A stretch of 64,000 nt of DNA, taken from the NCBI GenBank assembly GCA_034506395.1, contig JAPDPQ010000012.1, forward strand, positions 1 through 64,000, read 5' to 3'. The translations under genes were made by a program, and so were the position numbers. Position 1 is the first letter of the stretch, and the number at the start of each line of letters is the position of its first letter. A model generated the notes under the pieces. The model did no database searches. It was not told the DNA's origin and saw nothing but the letters and a program-made list of their open reading frames with translations. Origin of the DNA: a candidate division KSB1 bacterium. GTDB taxonomy: Bacteria; Zhuqueibacterota; Zhuqueibacteria; Thermofontimicrobiales; Thermofontimicrobiaceae. Of this stretch, positions 53,353 through 63,129 are shown piece after piece.

Positions 53353-55092
53353 ATGCGAATCGTGAGGGTTCTGTTGCTCGGCACATGGTGGATGCCTTTG
53401 ATTGGCGCAATGGCCCAATCTGAACGCCCGCCATTTGACAGCGTGCGACTGGATCGGCCCTTGCCCCAAATATTTCGGGCTGGAGAAATCTATATCTTGC
53501 GGGGAGCGTTGATCGATTCGACGAGAGATTTGCTGATGTCGGCAGCCTTGCAATTATTGGAAGGGACAGAAGATTATCATAAAATTGTTGAGACAAAAAC
53601 GCATCATGGTCGTTTCGCATTAGCCCTTCATTTCCGATATGCTGGCCTCTATGGTCTCAGTTTAAAGGCCAATTACCAATTGCTCGGAAGCCTGCTTTTA
53701 AAAGCTGTGGAGCCTTTAAAACCAGATTCATTGCCGTTGTTTCCAATCGTCGGTTTCAGGATGTGGAGTGATAATTTCCAGCCCATGCTCATCTGGCAGA
53801 CGCAGAACGAGTTGGTGCATTTGCAGATCCAGCAGGGTGGCCGAGAGAAAAGCTTTATTATTTCCAATCAAAATGGTTCATTTCAAATCGATCCGCAGGA
53901 GCTGGTGGGTTTCAGCCAGGCTGACGCGCTCATTCGGGTTCGCGGGGCCCGCTCATTAGATGGAAGTTGGTACGAGATGGCATCGGATTGGGGACCATGG
54001 CAACAATTATCATGCATCTTGGTAGAGAATATCCCGCCAGTGATCGATGCTGTGGTAAAGTTTAACGAGAAATTTGATCCGAGCACAACAGTCGAAAGAC
54101 GATTGAAATTGGATCTCACCATTCAGGCCTATTTTCAACCCGATGCTTATATCAAGCGACCTGATGGTCGAGTGGATATCGTTCAATTGCGATCGAATAA
54201 GCGTCTGACTGAATTTTCGATTGGCAAGGATGCTATTTCTGCATATCCGGAAGGAAAATGCTGGCTGGAATATATTCCGCGCTTTTATGGAGTCTATCAG
54301 CTCGAGATCAACGACGCCTATGGCAAAGCATTATTGAACGTCCCATTCTACTGTGGCAACTATTTTCCGATATTGCCGCCACCCAAAATTGCTATCCCGC
54401 AGAGTCTTGAAAAGCTCGATCTTCAAGAAAGCCGAAATCAGATGCTTGATCAAATCAATTCTATACGTCAGCGATTAGGGTATCGGCTTCTCTCGCTGGA
54501 TCCTCAATTAACGGCTCTGTCTCAGTATTATGCCGATCGAATGGCACGGGAAAATTTTTGCGCGCATGTGGCACCGAAAGATGGAGAGGTGTTAGACATG
54601 CGGCGCAGGAAGTTCAAAATCATCGAGCGTATTAAAGAAAATGTTGCCAAAGCGCCTTATCTGGACCAGGCTTTTTATAGTTTAATCACCAGTCCCGCCC
54701 ATTATGCAGCTATGATCGATTCTAACATGACGAGAGTTGGGATTGGGATTGCCGTTGATGAGACTCGGCATATTCTGGTGGCTCAGCACTTCTCGACAAA
54801 CCCATATTTTGATGATCAGGCTGAGGAATTTTTGACATCGCTTTTTCAAAAAATGAAAGCGATCCGAGGGGACTTGACCTGGTTAACAAATCCGCCAAAC
54901 CAACCAAAAGTTACCACAGCCACATATCATGCAGCATCGCCTGAAAAGATCGAACAGTTGATTCTAAGTCCCAAGGGTCAGCGGATCTGGCGCCATCCCA
55001 ACGTTGGGGCAGTCCATTTCCTCAGCTTGATCCAGACTGCGGATGGATTCAAATTGGAGATAGATTTCTATCCGCCAACCAAAGAACAATAA
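53353..55092 (+). CDS. Exported CAP/SCP-domain protein with large N-terminal beta region
   Basis: A 579-residue protein with a signal peptide (to about residue 22, GAMAQS). Residues 25-350 are beta-rich without a recognised family; AGEIYILRGALIDSTRDLLM and GLYGLSLKANYQLLGSLLLK may be Ig-like strands. A CAP (SCP/PR-1) domain lies at about 360-490: LDQINSIRQRLGYRLLSLDP, LSQYYADRMARENFCAHVAP, ENVAKAPYLDQAFYSLITSP, AHYAAMIDSNMTRVGIGIAV. CAP domains bind or cleave varied ligands; the His of CAHVAP and the Glu of KENVA are placed as in the family. A GGAGGGGG ribosome site precedes it. It closes the plus-strand glycan series 51 bases after the flippase gene. Confidence 0.8.
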   Translation: MRIVRVLLLGTWWMPLIGAMAQSERPPFDSVRLDRPLPQIFRAGEIYILRGALIDSTRDLLMSAALQLLEGTEDYHKIVETKTHHGRFALALHFRYAGLYGLSLKANYQLLGSLLLKAVEPLKPDSLPLFPIVGFRMWSDNFQPMLIWQTQNELVHLQIQQGGREKSFIISNQNGSFQIDPQELVGFSQADALIRVRGARSLDGSWYEMASDWGPWQQLSCILVENIPPVIDAVVKFNEKFDPSTTVERRLKLDLTIQAYFQPDAYIKRPDGRVDIVQLRSNKRLTEFSIGKDAISAYPEGKCWLEYIPRFYGVYQLEINDAYGKALLNVPFYCGNYFPILPPPKIAIPQSLEKLDLQESRNQMLDQINSIRQRLGYRLLSLDPQLTALSQYYADRMARENFCAHVAPKDGEVLDMRRRKFKIIERIKENVAKAPYLDQAFYSLITSPAHYAAMIDSNMTRVGIGIAVDETRHILVAQHFSTNPYFDDQAEEFLTSLFQKMKAIRGDLTWLTNPPNQPKVTTATYHAASPEKIEQLILSPKGQRIWRHPNVGAVHFLSLIQTADGFKLEIDFYPPTKEQ

Positions 55093-55434
55093 CCTGCCGA
55101 TTTTATGACGAGCCTCTCATGACCTAATTACCAGTCGATCTGAGCAAAGCTTTGAGATTTGACAGGGATTGTGACCGAGCCCCTTGGGAGTTTGCGGAAC
55201 TTTGCAAGAGCTTGTTCGGTTGGTTCTTGAGGTCCTGCACGATAGGAATGAGATATTTCATTTTTTAAGCTGCACGAGCTCATCTGTTTTTTTGAAGTCA
55301 TTGTATTCATCTTGGTGGAACTTTATTCATTGAGGTCGTATAAGTGTCTTGGCCCTGTTAAAAAGCCGATCATTTTGAGGCAGATCAGCCAAGCTTTCAA
55401 AGCAATAAAAGTACACTAAACAGAGAGGTGGTTC
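55093..55434. other. Intergenic region before the S46 peptidase gene
   Basis: A stretch of 342 bases without a gene. AGAGAGGTGGTTC before 55435 is the ribosome site of the peptidase gene. No convincing promoter boxes, hairpin or repeat was recognised. Confidence 0.4.
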
Positions 55435-57528
55435 ATGGTTAACAAAAATCGTTTCAGTATTACAGTGCTATTCATTATTAGCTTGCTTCTCTTACCTTTT
55501 GCTTTCACGGACGTTCAATCCACCCCAGACGAAGGGATGTGGACGTTCGACAATCCTCCAATAAAACAGTTGCAGGAGAAGTATGGTTTCACTCCGACTC
55601 AGCAGTGGCTGGATCATGTGCGGCTGGCCAGCGTCAGGTTCAACGACGGCGGTTCAGGTTCATTCGTAAGCCCGAATGGTCTGGTGCTGACCAATCATCA
55701 TGTGGCGATGGGACAACTCCAAAAGATGTCCACAGCCGAAAGAAATTATGTCGCCACCGGTTTCTATGCCAAGACTCTGAAGGACGAGGTGAAATGTCCT
55801 GATTTAGAGTTGAATGTGCTTTATGCCATGGAAAATGTGACTGATCGGGTATTAGGGGCGGTAACCTCGGGCATGAGCGAGCAGGAAGCGCTTAAGGCGC
55901 GTGAGGCCGAGATAGCACGAATCGAAAAAGAGTATTTGGATAAGACTGGCCTGACCTGCAATGTCGTTTCACTCTATCGTGGCGGAGAGTATTGGGCATA
56001 CCAATACAAGCGCTACACCGATGTGCGGTTGGTGATGGCGCCCGAGCGACAGATCGCCTTCTTTGGCGGCGACGATGATAACTTCACCTATCCGCGCTAC
56101 GATCTGGATATGGCCTTTTTCCGCGTCTATGAAAACGATCGGCCGATTAGTTCTCCGCATTATTTGAAGATCAATGCCAAAGGGGCGGAAGATGGCGAAC
56201 TGGTTTTTGTTTCAGGGCATCCTGGTTCTACCAATCGGCTTAATACTTATGATCAACTGGTGTTTCAGCGGGATGTGCAATACCCGATGATGCTTAAGAT
56301 GATCAACAAGCGATTGGAGATTTTATATAACTATGCCAAGCAAGGTCCAGAACAGCATCGTCGCGCTTTGGGCCAGATATTCGGCCTTGAGAACGGCAAG
56401 AAAGCTCAAACTGGGGAGTACCAAGGATTGCTGGATGCGCGAGTGATGGAAAAGGCACGACAGGAAGAATTGGCGTTTCGACAGAAGATCGACGCTAATC
56501 CCGAATGGCGCGAGCAATATGGCTCGGCTTGGGATGCTATCAGCCAGGTCATTGCTCAGCAGAAGCAGGTTGCTCAGCAGCGGTTTTATCAGCGGATGGC
56601 GTTGAGTTCTCGTTTCTATAACATCGCCAACCAGATCGTGTTCTATGTAGCTGAGGTTACCAAACCCGATGAAGACCGCCTGGATGGGTATCATGATAGC
56701 CAACTGGAGCAATTGCGCTATCGTTTGTTCTCTCCAGCGCCGATCTATAAAGACCTAGAAGAGGCTACCATGAGCGGGATGATGCAACTGGCACTGGATG
56801 AATTAGGACCAGATGACCCTTATCTCAAGATTATCCTCGATGGTCGTACACCGCTGGAAGTCACCCAGGAATTGCTCGCTAATACCAGGCTGGATGATGT
56901 CGGATATAGAAAATCGCTGATCGAAGGCGGAGCAGATGCGGTTGCTCAAGCAACCGATCCTTTCATCGTACTGGCAAGGAAGTTTGAGCCTTTGCAGCGA
57001 CAGCAGATTGAAGATGATAAGAAAAATTTCCAAAGCATCCTGATCCCGGCCAGCGAAAAGATCGCCCGCGCCCGATTTGCGGTTTATGGCAAAGAAACCT
57101 ATCCTGATGCCACTTTCACCCTGCGGCTGTCTTATGGCGTGGTCAAAGGCTATCCGATGAACGGGACCAAGGCCCCCTATAAGACCACCCTATATGGCCT
57201 CTATGATCGAAGCCTAAGCTTCAACGAGCAAGATGCCTTTGCGCTGCCCAAGCGCTTCTGGGATCGAAAATCGAAGCTTAATCTTGCTACCCCAGTCAAT
57301 TTCGTGAGTACTAATGACATTATTGGCGGCAACTCCGGTTCGCCAGTGATCAACAAGAACGCTGAGCTGGTCGGCCTCATTTTCGATGGAAATATCGAAA
57401 GCCTGGTGGGAAGATTTGTGTACGATGACACCACCAATCGCGCTGTCTCGGTCCATAGCGCGTTTATCATCGAAGCGCTCAAAAAACTCTACGATGCCGA
57501 TGCGCTTGCGAAAGAATTGGGATATTAG
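55435..57528 (+). CDS. Exported S46-family dipeptidyl-peptidase (DPP7/DPP11 type)
   Basis: A 697-residue serine peptidase of the S46 family, which removes dipeptides from peptide N-termini in the periplasm of FCB bacteria. A signal peptide covers about residues 1-26. The chymotrypsin-like triad is visible: His in GLVLTNHHVAMGQ, Asp in NFTYPRYDLDMAFFRVY and Ser in DIIGGNSGSPVINK near the C-terminus. GSGSFVSPNG, FDNPPIKQLQEKYGFTPTQQ and IFDGNIESLVGRFVYDDTTN are further S46 segments. Length is close to the known enzymes. Whether it prefers acidic (DPP11) or hydrophobic (DPP7) residues cannot be decided by eye. With the M1 enzyme it suggests peptide feeding. Confidence 0.95.
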   Translation: MVNKNRFSITVLFIISLLLLPFAFTDVQSTPDEGMWTFDNPPIKQLQEKYGFTPTQQWLDHVRLASVRFNDGGSGSFVSPNGLVLTNHHVAMGQLQKMSTAERNYVATGFYAKTLKDEVKCPDLELNVLYAMENVTDRVLGAVTSGMSEQEALKAREAEIARIEKEYLDKTGLTCNVVSLYRGGEYWAYQYKRYTDVRLVMAPERQIAFFGGDDDNFTYPRYDLDMAFFRVYENDRPISSPHYLKINAKGAEDGELVFVSGHPGSTNRLNTYDQLVFQRDVQYPMMLKMINKRLEILYNYAKQGPEQHRRALGQIFGLENGKKAQTGEYQGLLDARVMEKARQEELAFRQKIDANPEWREQYGSAWDAISQVIAQQKQVAQQRFYQRMALSSRFYNIANQIVFYVAEVTKPDEDRLDGYHDSQLEQLRYRLFSPAPIYKDLEEATMSGMMQLALDELGPDDPYLKIILDGRTPLEVTQELLANTRLDDVGYRKSLIEGGADAVAQATDPFIVLARKFEPLQRQQIEDDKKNFQSILIPASEKIARARFAVYGKETYPDATFTLRLSYGVVKGYPMNGTKAPYKTTLYGLYDRSLSFNEQDAFALPKRFWDRKSKLNLATPVNFVSTNDIIGGNSGSPVINKNAELVGLIFDGNIESLVGRFVYDDTTNRAVSVHSAFIIEALKKLYDADALAKELGY

Positions 57529-57556
57529 CAATCGAATCTCTCAATGATGGCTTAAG

Positions 57557-57610
57557 GGAATGATGGGATAATGGAATGATGAAAAATGAGGTCCATTATT
57601 CCATCATTCC
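57557..57610. repeat. Hairpin between convergent genes, GGAATGATGG family
   Basis: GGAATGATGG (57557-57566) pairs with CCATCATTCC (57601-57610), and inside it ATAATGG pairs with CCATTAT, giving a 17-bp nearly perfect stem. It lies 28 bases after the S46 stop and about 125 bases before the end of the convergent MetE-like gene, so it may stop transcription from both sides. The arms resemble those at 10063 and 10439, so it is also a dispersed repeat. Confidence 0.65.
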
Positions 57611-57735
57611 AATTCATCATGAACTGAGTTGTCCGACCGAGCTGGTTCGATCTCTTGCCCTTTATCGATTCTTAATGTGCAACCGCCCAACTTCGCTAAT
57701 CACTCGATTTGCCAATCGCCCAATCACCTAATTTT

Positions 57736-58737
57736 TCATTGGCCCAAAAACAGGTCTCGGCCTTTGACCAGAGCATAGATCTTTCGATCTGCAACGGAAC
57801 GTTTCAGCATCCAGAAACCACAATCGGGATGGACATAGCGAATGCGATCGATGCCGCATTTTGCCATCGCCTTTTCGATGCGTTTGGCCACTTCATCTGG
57901 AGTCTCGATGTGGTTTACTTTGATATCTATTACTCCGATGCCCAGTTGAATCCTGGGATCAATTTGAACCAAGGCATCCCAATCGCTTTCTGGTCGATGC
58001 GCCAATTCCAGCACCAGATGATCGGCATGGAGGCTATTGAGAAAGCCGATGAGCGCTTGCCACGTGCCGCGTTGAATGGTTTGGCCGCCGTAGTTGCCGA
58101 AGCAGAAATGAACCGCTTTCTCAACAGAAATTGCATCCAGTACCATATTAATCGCCTTAGCGGCTAACGGACCATCATTGGGATTGCCAGGGATATTGGC
58201 CTCATCAACCTGGACGCAAGCGCAAGGCAAGCCCTTCACTTGTTCGACCAGGACATCTGCTATCGCCAGTGTCAGCCTTTCGAAATCATGGTAATAGAAA
58301 TCGAGCAAAGTCCTGGCCAACATGTATGGGCTGGTCACCGTGAATTTGAATGGACCATTGGCGACCGCCGCCGCCCGTTCGCAGTCAGCGAGTAAGTTTA
58401 GACCTCCTTCGTGAATCGGACCGATGACTGCACCTGCTGGTTTAGCACGAAATGCCACCTCCGATTTTTGTCGAAATTGCTCATGTTGTGAGCGGCCGAT
58501 CTGGGTGGTGATGCCAGCCATTTTACCAATAAAATAGTCGATCATCCCATTGGTGTCTGGATGGTTGATGTCGAAGCGATATAGTTCCCCATCGGTGGGC
58601 AGATCAATGCCAGCTTGGCGTTGAATATCGAAAACCACTCTGGTGGCATCGACCAGCGCCTGTTCGCTGGGATGGGCTGCCAACCAATCTGGGACAGGAT
58701 AGGAGCCAACTGTTGTCGTCAAAATTGTCTCTTTCAT
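57736..58737 (-). CDS. Cobalamin-independent methionine synthase (MetE C-terminal domain)-like protein
   Basis: A 333-residue protein equal in size to the catalytic half of MetE. The zinc ligands are recognisable: VHFCFGNYGG (His, Cys), LVLELAHRPE (Glu) and YVHPDCGFWMLKRS (Cys). ILTTTVGSYPVP at the N-terminus, LPTDGELYRFDINH and CVQVDEANIP are family segments. Single-domain members transfer methyl groups from varied donors, often a corrinoid or an S-methyl compound, to a thiol; the methyl donor here is unknown. An in-frame TTG six codons earlier is an alternative start. It is convergent with the S46 gene and divergent from cydA. Confidence 0.88.
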   Translation of the reverse strand: MKETILTTTVGSYPVPDWLAAHPSEQALVDATRVVFDIQRQAGIDLPTDGELYRFDINHPDTNGMIDYFIGKMAGITTQIGRSQHEQFRQKSEVAFRAKPAGAVIGPIHEGGLNLLADCERAAAVANGPFKFTVTSPYMLARTLLDFYYHDFERLTLAIADVLVEQVKGLPCACVQVDEANIPGNPNDGPLAAKAINMVLDAISVEKAVHFCFGNYGGQTIQRGTWQALIGFLNSLHADHLVLELAHRPESDWDALVQIDPRIQLGIGVIDIKVNHIETPDEVAKRIEKAMAKCGIDRIRYVHPDCGFWMLKRSVADRKIYALVKGRDLFLGQ

Positions 58738-58854
58738 AGGTCTTTCAATCCTCAAATTATAATTGGCAGAATCTAAACGTTTCTATCCCAAAAATCAACT
58801 GAAAAATTTTGATATTGAAAATCACCTGTATTGCGTCACCGCCAATTTTATTGC

Positions 58855-58883
58855 TTGCATTTTTGTCATAATATTAGTATTTT
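58855..58883 (+). promoter_or_regulatory. Possible promoter of cydAB
   Basis: TTGCAT (58855-58860) and TATTTT (58878-58883) are 17 bases apart and the leader would be about 45 bases. The boxes are weaker than those of the other promoters in the window. No Fnr or ArcA-like palindrome was recognised. Confidence 0.35.
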
Positions 58884-58931
58884 TGCACCGCGAATGATCA
58901 ATTATTTGAAAAAAATAACTGGAGAGGTTTT

Positions 58932-60275
58932 ATGGATGTCTTGACCCTGTCCCGTATTCAATTTGGTCTTACTATCGCGTTTCATTACATCTTTCCGCCG
59001 ATGAGCATCGGGCTGAGCATAATTCTGATCATCATGGAGGGGATGTATCTCAAGACGAAAAATGAGCTTTATCATCAAATGACGCGTTTCTGGGTGAAGA
59101 TTTTCGGATTGATTTTCGCCCTTGGCGTTGCCTCAGGGATTGTTATGGAATTCCAATTTGGCACCAATTGGGCGACTTATTCTCGGTTTGTTGGCGATGT
59201 GTTCGGAAGTGCATTGGCGGCTGAAGGAATCTTTGCGTTCTTTCTGGAATCTGGTTTTCTGGCCATTTTGCTTTTTGGATGGAACAAAGTAAAGCCTCGA
59301 ACCCATTTTATTTCGACAATCATGGTCTCTTTTGGCGCCCATTTCAGTGCAATCTGGATTGTGGTGGCCAATTCCTGGCAACAAACCCCGGCTGGACATC
59401 AGATTGTTGGTATTGGATCAACGGCACGGGCCGAGATCGTAAGCTTTTGGCAGATGGTATTCAATCCATCGTCGATCGATCGACTTGCTCATGTGTTATG
59501 TGGCGCATGGCAGGCTGGCGCTTTTCTGGTGCTCAGCGTCAGCGCCTATTATTTAATCAAAAAACGACATGTTGACTTCGCTGAACGGTCGTTCAAAATC
59601 GGTTTAGTTGTGGGGGCAATTGCCTCGGTGCTTCAATTGATCAGCGGTCATTACAGCGCCATCGTGGTGCGCAAATATCAACCTGTTAAACTTGCTGCCT
59701 ATGAAGCCCATTACCCAGAAAAAGAACCTGCCCCGTATCATTTGATCGGTTGGGTCGATGAGAAAAACGAAAAAGTCTATGGGATCAGCGTCCCAGGTTT
59801 GTTAAGTTTCCTCTTGAGCGGTGATCCGAAAGATCCAGTCATTGGACTGAGCTCCTTTCCTCCAGAGGACCGGCCACCGGTTGCTGTGGTATTCCAAACC
59901 TATCACGCCATGGTGATCATCGGTGTCGGGCTAATTGCCCTTTCTTGGCTGGGCTTATTCTTATGGTGGCGGAAAAAGCTATTTGATTATCGATGGCTGT
60001 TATGGATCTTTGTGTTGTCAGTATTAGGTCCTCAATTTGCCAATCAATTGGGGTGGTTTTCGGCGGAGATCGGCCGGCAACCATGGATCGTTTATAACCT
60101 TCTGCGCACTGAGGAGGCCTATTCCAAAACCGTAACCGCTCATGAAGTCATTACCTCTTTGGCAATTTTCGGCATTATTTACCTGATGCTAACCGTGCTG
60201 TTTATTTACTTGTTGAACGATAAAATTCAACATGGCCCGGTGGAAGATCAAGTGAAGGAGGGACATTTAGCATGA
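58932..60275 (+). CDS. cydA: Cytochrome bd-type ubiquinol/menaquinol oxidase subunit I
   Basis: A 447-residue membrane protein holding the three hemes of the bd oxidase, which reduces oxygen to water at low oxygen tension. His-18 (AFHYIFPPMSIGLS) is the high-spin heme ligand. GVASGIVMEFQFGTNWATY and FFLESGFLAILLFGW include the conserved Glu residues of the proton path. The GRQPW motif is near residue 380, and KTVTAHEVI follows. At 447 residues it has the short Q-loop form. It overlaps cydB by four bases. No cydX or cydDC was found beside it. Confidence 0.96.
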   Translation: MDVLTLSRIQFGLTIAFHYIFPPMSIGLSIILIIMEGMYLKTKNELYHQMTRFWVKIFGLIFALGVASGIVMEFQFGTNWATYSRFVGDVFGSALAAEGIFAFFLESGFLAILLFGWNKVKPRTHFISTIMVSFGAHFSAIWIVVANSWQQTPAGHQIVGIGSTARAEIVSFWQMVFNPSSIDRLAHVLCGAWQAGAFLVLSVSAYYLIKKRHVDFAERSFKIGLVVGAIASVLQLISGHYSAIVVRKYQPVKLAAYEAHYPEKEPAPYHLIGWVDEKNEKVYGISVPGLLSFLLSGDPKDPVIGLSSFPPEDRPPVAVVFQTYHAMVIIGVGLIALSWLGLFLWWRKKLFDYRWLLWIFVLSVLGPQFANQLGWFSAEIGRQPWIVYNLLRTEEAYSKTVTAHEVITSLAIFGIIYLMLTVLFIYLLNDKIQHGPVEDQVKEGHLA

Positions 60276-61300
60276 GTATCGCATTCGATTTAAATACCAT
60301 CTGGTTTGCCTTGGTTGGCGTTTTATTCACTGGCTACGCGCTACTCGATGGCTTTGATCTCGGGGTAGGTGCCCTTCATCTGTTTACCAAAACCGATCGT
60401 GATCGTCGGCTGCTCCTGAATGCCATCGGCCCAGTGTGGGATGGTAATGAGGTTTGGCTGGTGACTGGCGGCGGCGCGCTGTTCGCAGCGTTCCCTCGGG
60501 CATATGCGACCGTTTTCTCCGGTTTCTACATGGCGTTCATGATCTTCCTATTCGGCTTGATCTTTCGCGCAGTTGCCATCGAATTTCGCAGCAAGCAACC
60601 CATGCGCTGGTGGCGGCAAACCTGGGATATCAGCTTCAGCGTGAGCAGCATTCTCTCCAGTCTGGTACTTGGAGTCGCGCTCGGTAATATCATCTGGGGC
60701 ATACCGCTGAATTCAGAGGGAGATTATATTGGATCATTCTGGGGACTGTTTCATCCCTATTCGCTGCTTGTGGGAATCACCACGGTCGCATTATTTATGA
60801 TGCACGGCGCGATCTATGTAGTGTTGAAAACCGAGGGTGAGCTCCACGACAAAGTTCGCGGCTGGGTGAATAACACCATCATCTTCTTCATCATTTGCTA
60901 TGTGACCACCACCATGGTGACGCTGATTTTCGTCCCTCACATGGTCTATTATTTTCGCGAGCAACCAGTGCTTTTTATCGTCCCATTTCTGAATATGTTG
61001 GCGATTGCTAATATCCCGCGGGAGATTATTCACGGGAATGACTTTCGCGCTTTTCTATCATCCTGCGCCGCGATGATCGCGCTAATGACCATTTTCGGGA
61101 TTGGCATGTATCCTAACATCGTGCTCTCGCGTCCAGATTTCTCAAACAGTTTAACGATCTACAGCGCCGCATCTTCGCATAAAACGCTGAGCATCATGCT
61201 GATCATCGCCATCATTGGGGTGCCGTTGGTATTGGCATATACGGTGAGCATTTATTATATTTTCCGCGGGAAGGTCAAACTGGATGCTTCCAGTTACTAA
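60272..61300 (+). CDS. cydB: Cytochrome bd oxidase subunit II
   Basis: A 342-residue membrane protein that pairs with CydA. LVGVLFTGYALLDGFDLGVG is the signature start (YAxLDGFDLGxG), followed by NAIGPVWDGNEVWLVTGGGA, LFAAFPRAYATVFSGFYMAF and FRAVAIEFRSK, all diagnostic. About eight to nine hydrophobic helices are evident. Length is slightly below the E. coli form. Its start overlaps the end of cydA, so they form an operon. Confidence 0.96.
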   Translation: MSIAFDLNTIWFALVGVLFTGYALLDGFDLGVGALHLFTKTDRDRRLLLNAIGPVWDGNEVWLVTGGGALFAAFPRAYATVFSGFYMAFMIFLFGLIFRAVAIEFRSKQPMRWWRQTWDISFSVSSILSSLVLGVALGNIIWGIPLNSEGDYIGSFWGLFHPYSLLVGITTVALFMMHGAIYVVLKTEGELHDKVRGWVNNTIIFFIICYVTTTMVTLIFVPHMVYYFREQPVLFIVPFLNMLAIANIPREIIHGNDFRAFLSSCAAMIALMTIFGIGMYPNIVLSRPDFSNSLTIYSAASSHKTLSIMLIIAIIGVPLVLAYTVSIYYIFRGKVKLDASSY

Positions 61301-61395
61301 TACCGACTTGTTTTCATCATAAAAGTGGATTTGATTCTATTCAATGAGAACGAACATCCAACCATGGAGTGGATTGATATTTTTTTGGAGAAAGC

Positions 61396-63129
61396 ATGAC
61401 CTTTTTGAAAATTCCGATGGCGAAGGTCGCTTGGCTGATATGCGCGGGCTGGATGCAATTTTGCGTACCGGGTCTCATTTCAGCCCAAGATTCGCTAATG
61501 ACTTTATTGAGCGATGAATTAAATCGCGAGCTTGCAGTGCTTCAACAGGAAGCAATTCCCCCGTATTTTATCAGCTATACCGTGAGCGATGTACATAAAA
61601 CTAGCGTGAGCGCCTCATTTGGCACCCTGACCAATGCCAGCAGCTCGGACTCGCGTCTGCTGATGGTGATAGTTCGCGTGGGCGATTATCGATTCGATAA
61701 TAGCCATGAGCTCCGAGGCGATTTTTTTGATATCTCTTCTTTTGGAAGCCGAAACGTGGAGCGCATTACGCGCGAGAATTCTCCGGAAGCGATCCGCATG
61801 GCTATCTGGCGATTGACAGACCAACAATATCGTCAGGCAGTAGAACAATATCAGCGGGCGAAGGCGAATGTCGCTACCAAAGTTGCTGCTGAGGATACCT
61901 CTGCCGATTTCTCGCGCGAATTGGAAGTGGCAGTTTTTTATGAGCCAACCATAAATGTCAAAGCGGTGCTGGGTGACCGATCCATTTGGGAACAAAAGGT
62001 CAAAAAATATTCAAAGGCATTTTTAGAAAAGAAGCAGATTTTCGGCGGACAGGCCAGCTTCAGCTTTTCAGTGGAACGGAAATATCTCGTTACCAGCGAA
62101 GGGACGAGGATCGCTCAAAATGCCGTGTTTGCCCAATTATATATTTCGGGCTTCATCAAGGCAGATGATGGCATGGAATTGCCGCTCTATAAGAGCTATG
62201 CAGCTTCCCACCCGCAGGACCTTCCTGGGGATGAGCAAATTTTAATGGACGTAGCGGCAATGATCAAGAAGCTGGAAGCGTTAAGAAACGCTCCTTTGGT
62301 AGAACCTTATACAGGTCCAGCAATTCTCTCGGGCCGATCCGCTGCAGTGTTCTTTCATGAAGTATTCGGCCATCGGATCGAGGGGCATCGGCAGAAGAGC
62401 GAGGAAGAGGGGCAGACTTTTAAGGACAAGATCGGCCAACTCATCTTGCCGGAGCATTTGCAGGTCACGTTCGATCCGACCCTGCGAAGCTATCGCGGAT
62501 TTCATCTCGTTGGCCATTATCAGTTTGACGATGAAGGGATTCAATCGCGTCGGATCGCTGTGGTGGAAAATGGTATTTTCAAATCGTTTTTGATGTCGCG
62601 TTCGCCGATAGAAAATTTCCCCCGGTCCAATGGTCATGGGAGAGCCCAAGCTGGTTATGTACCCCTGTCACGACAATCCAATATGCTGATCGAATCAACA
62701 GCGCCGCTCTCGGCCCAGCAGCTCCGAGAAAAACTCATCGCTGAATGCAATAAACAGGGCAAGCCGTTCGGGCTGCTGTTTCAGGATATCGAAGGCGGGT
62801 TTACCATCACTGGGCGAGATATGCCCAACGTGTTTAATGTCATTCCCACTGAGGTCTATCGCGTTTACACCGATGGCCGGCCAGATGAATTGGTTCGCGG
62901 GGTGGACTTGGTTGGAACACCGCTGGTGATGTTTTCGATGATCTCGGATGCCAGCGACCAATATGATGTATTCAATGGCATTTGTGGCGCCGAATCCGGC
63001 AATATCCCCGTATCTGCGATGGCTCCTGCACTCCTTGTCACCCAAGTCGAAGTTCAGAAGAAAAGCAAATCGCAAGAGCGACCGCCAATTCTGGAACGGC
63101 CAGACATTAGAAGAATTTTCAAAAAGTAA
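61396..63129 (+). CDS. Exported TldD/PmbA-family metalloprotease
   Basis: A 577-residue protein with an N-terminal signal-like stretch (residues 8-30, ending PGLISAQ). The TldD zinc motif HExxxH lies in FFHEVFGHRIEGHRQKSEEE (about residues 320-331). Further TldD segments are GRAQAGYVPLSRQSNMLIES, FLMSRSPIENFPRSNGHGRA, LFQDIEGGFTITGRDMPNVF, VYTDGRPDELVRGVDLVGTP and ICGAESGNIPVSAMAPALLV. Typical TldD is cytoplasmic and about 480 residues; this form is longer by an N-terminal region and looks exported. The substrate is unknown; E. coli TldD/TldE trims microcin B17 and CcdA. A GGAGAAAGC site precedes the ATG. A paralogue follows. Confidence 0.9.
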   Translation: MTFLKIPMAKVAWLICAGWMQFCVPGLISAQDSLMTLLSDELNRELAVLQQEAIPPYFISYTVSDVHKTSVSASFGTLTNASSSDSRLLMVIVRVGDYRFDNSHELRGDFFDISSFGSRNVERITRENSPEAIRMAIWRLTDQQYRQAVEQYQRAKANVATKVAAEDTSADFSRELEVAVFYEPTINVKAVLGDRSIWEQKVKKYSKAFLEKKQIFGGQASFSFSVERKYLVTSEGTRIAQNAVFAQLYISGFIKADDGMELPLYKSYAASHPQDLPGDEQILMDVAAMIKKLEALRNAPLVEPYTGPAILSGRSAAVFFHEVFGHRIEGHRQKSEEEGQTFKDKIGQLILPEHLQVTFDPTLRSYRGFHLVGHYQFDDEGIQSRRIAVVENGIFKSFLMSRSPIENFPRSNGHGRAQAGYVPLSRQSNMLIESTAPLSAQQLREKLIAECNKQGKPFGLLFQDIEGGFTITGRDMPNVFNVIPTEVYRVYTDGRPDELVRGVDLVGTPLVMFSMISDASDQYDVFNGICGAESGNIPVSAMAPALLVTQVEVQKKSKSQERPPILERPDIRRIFKK

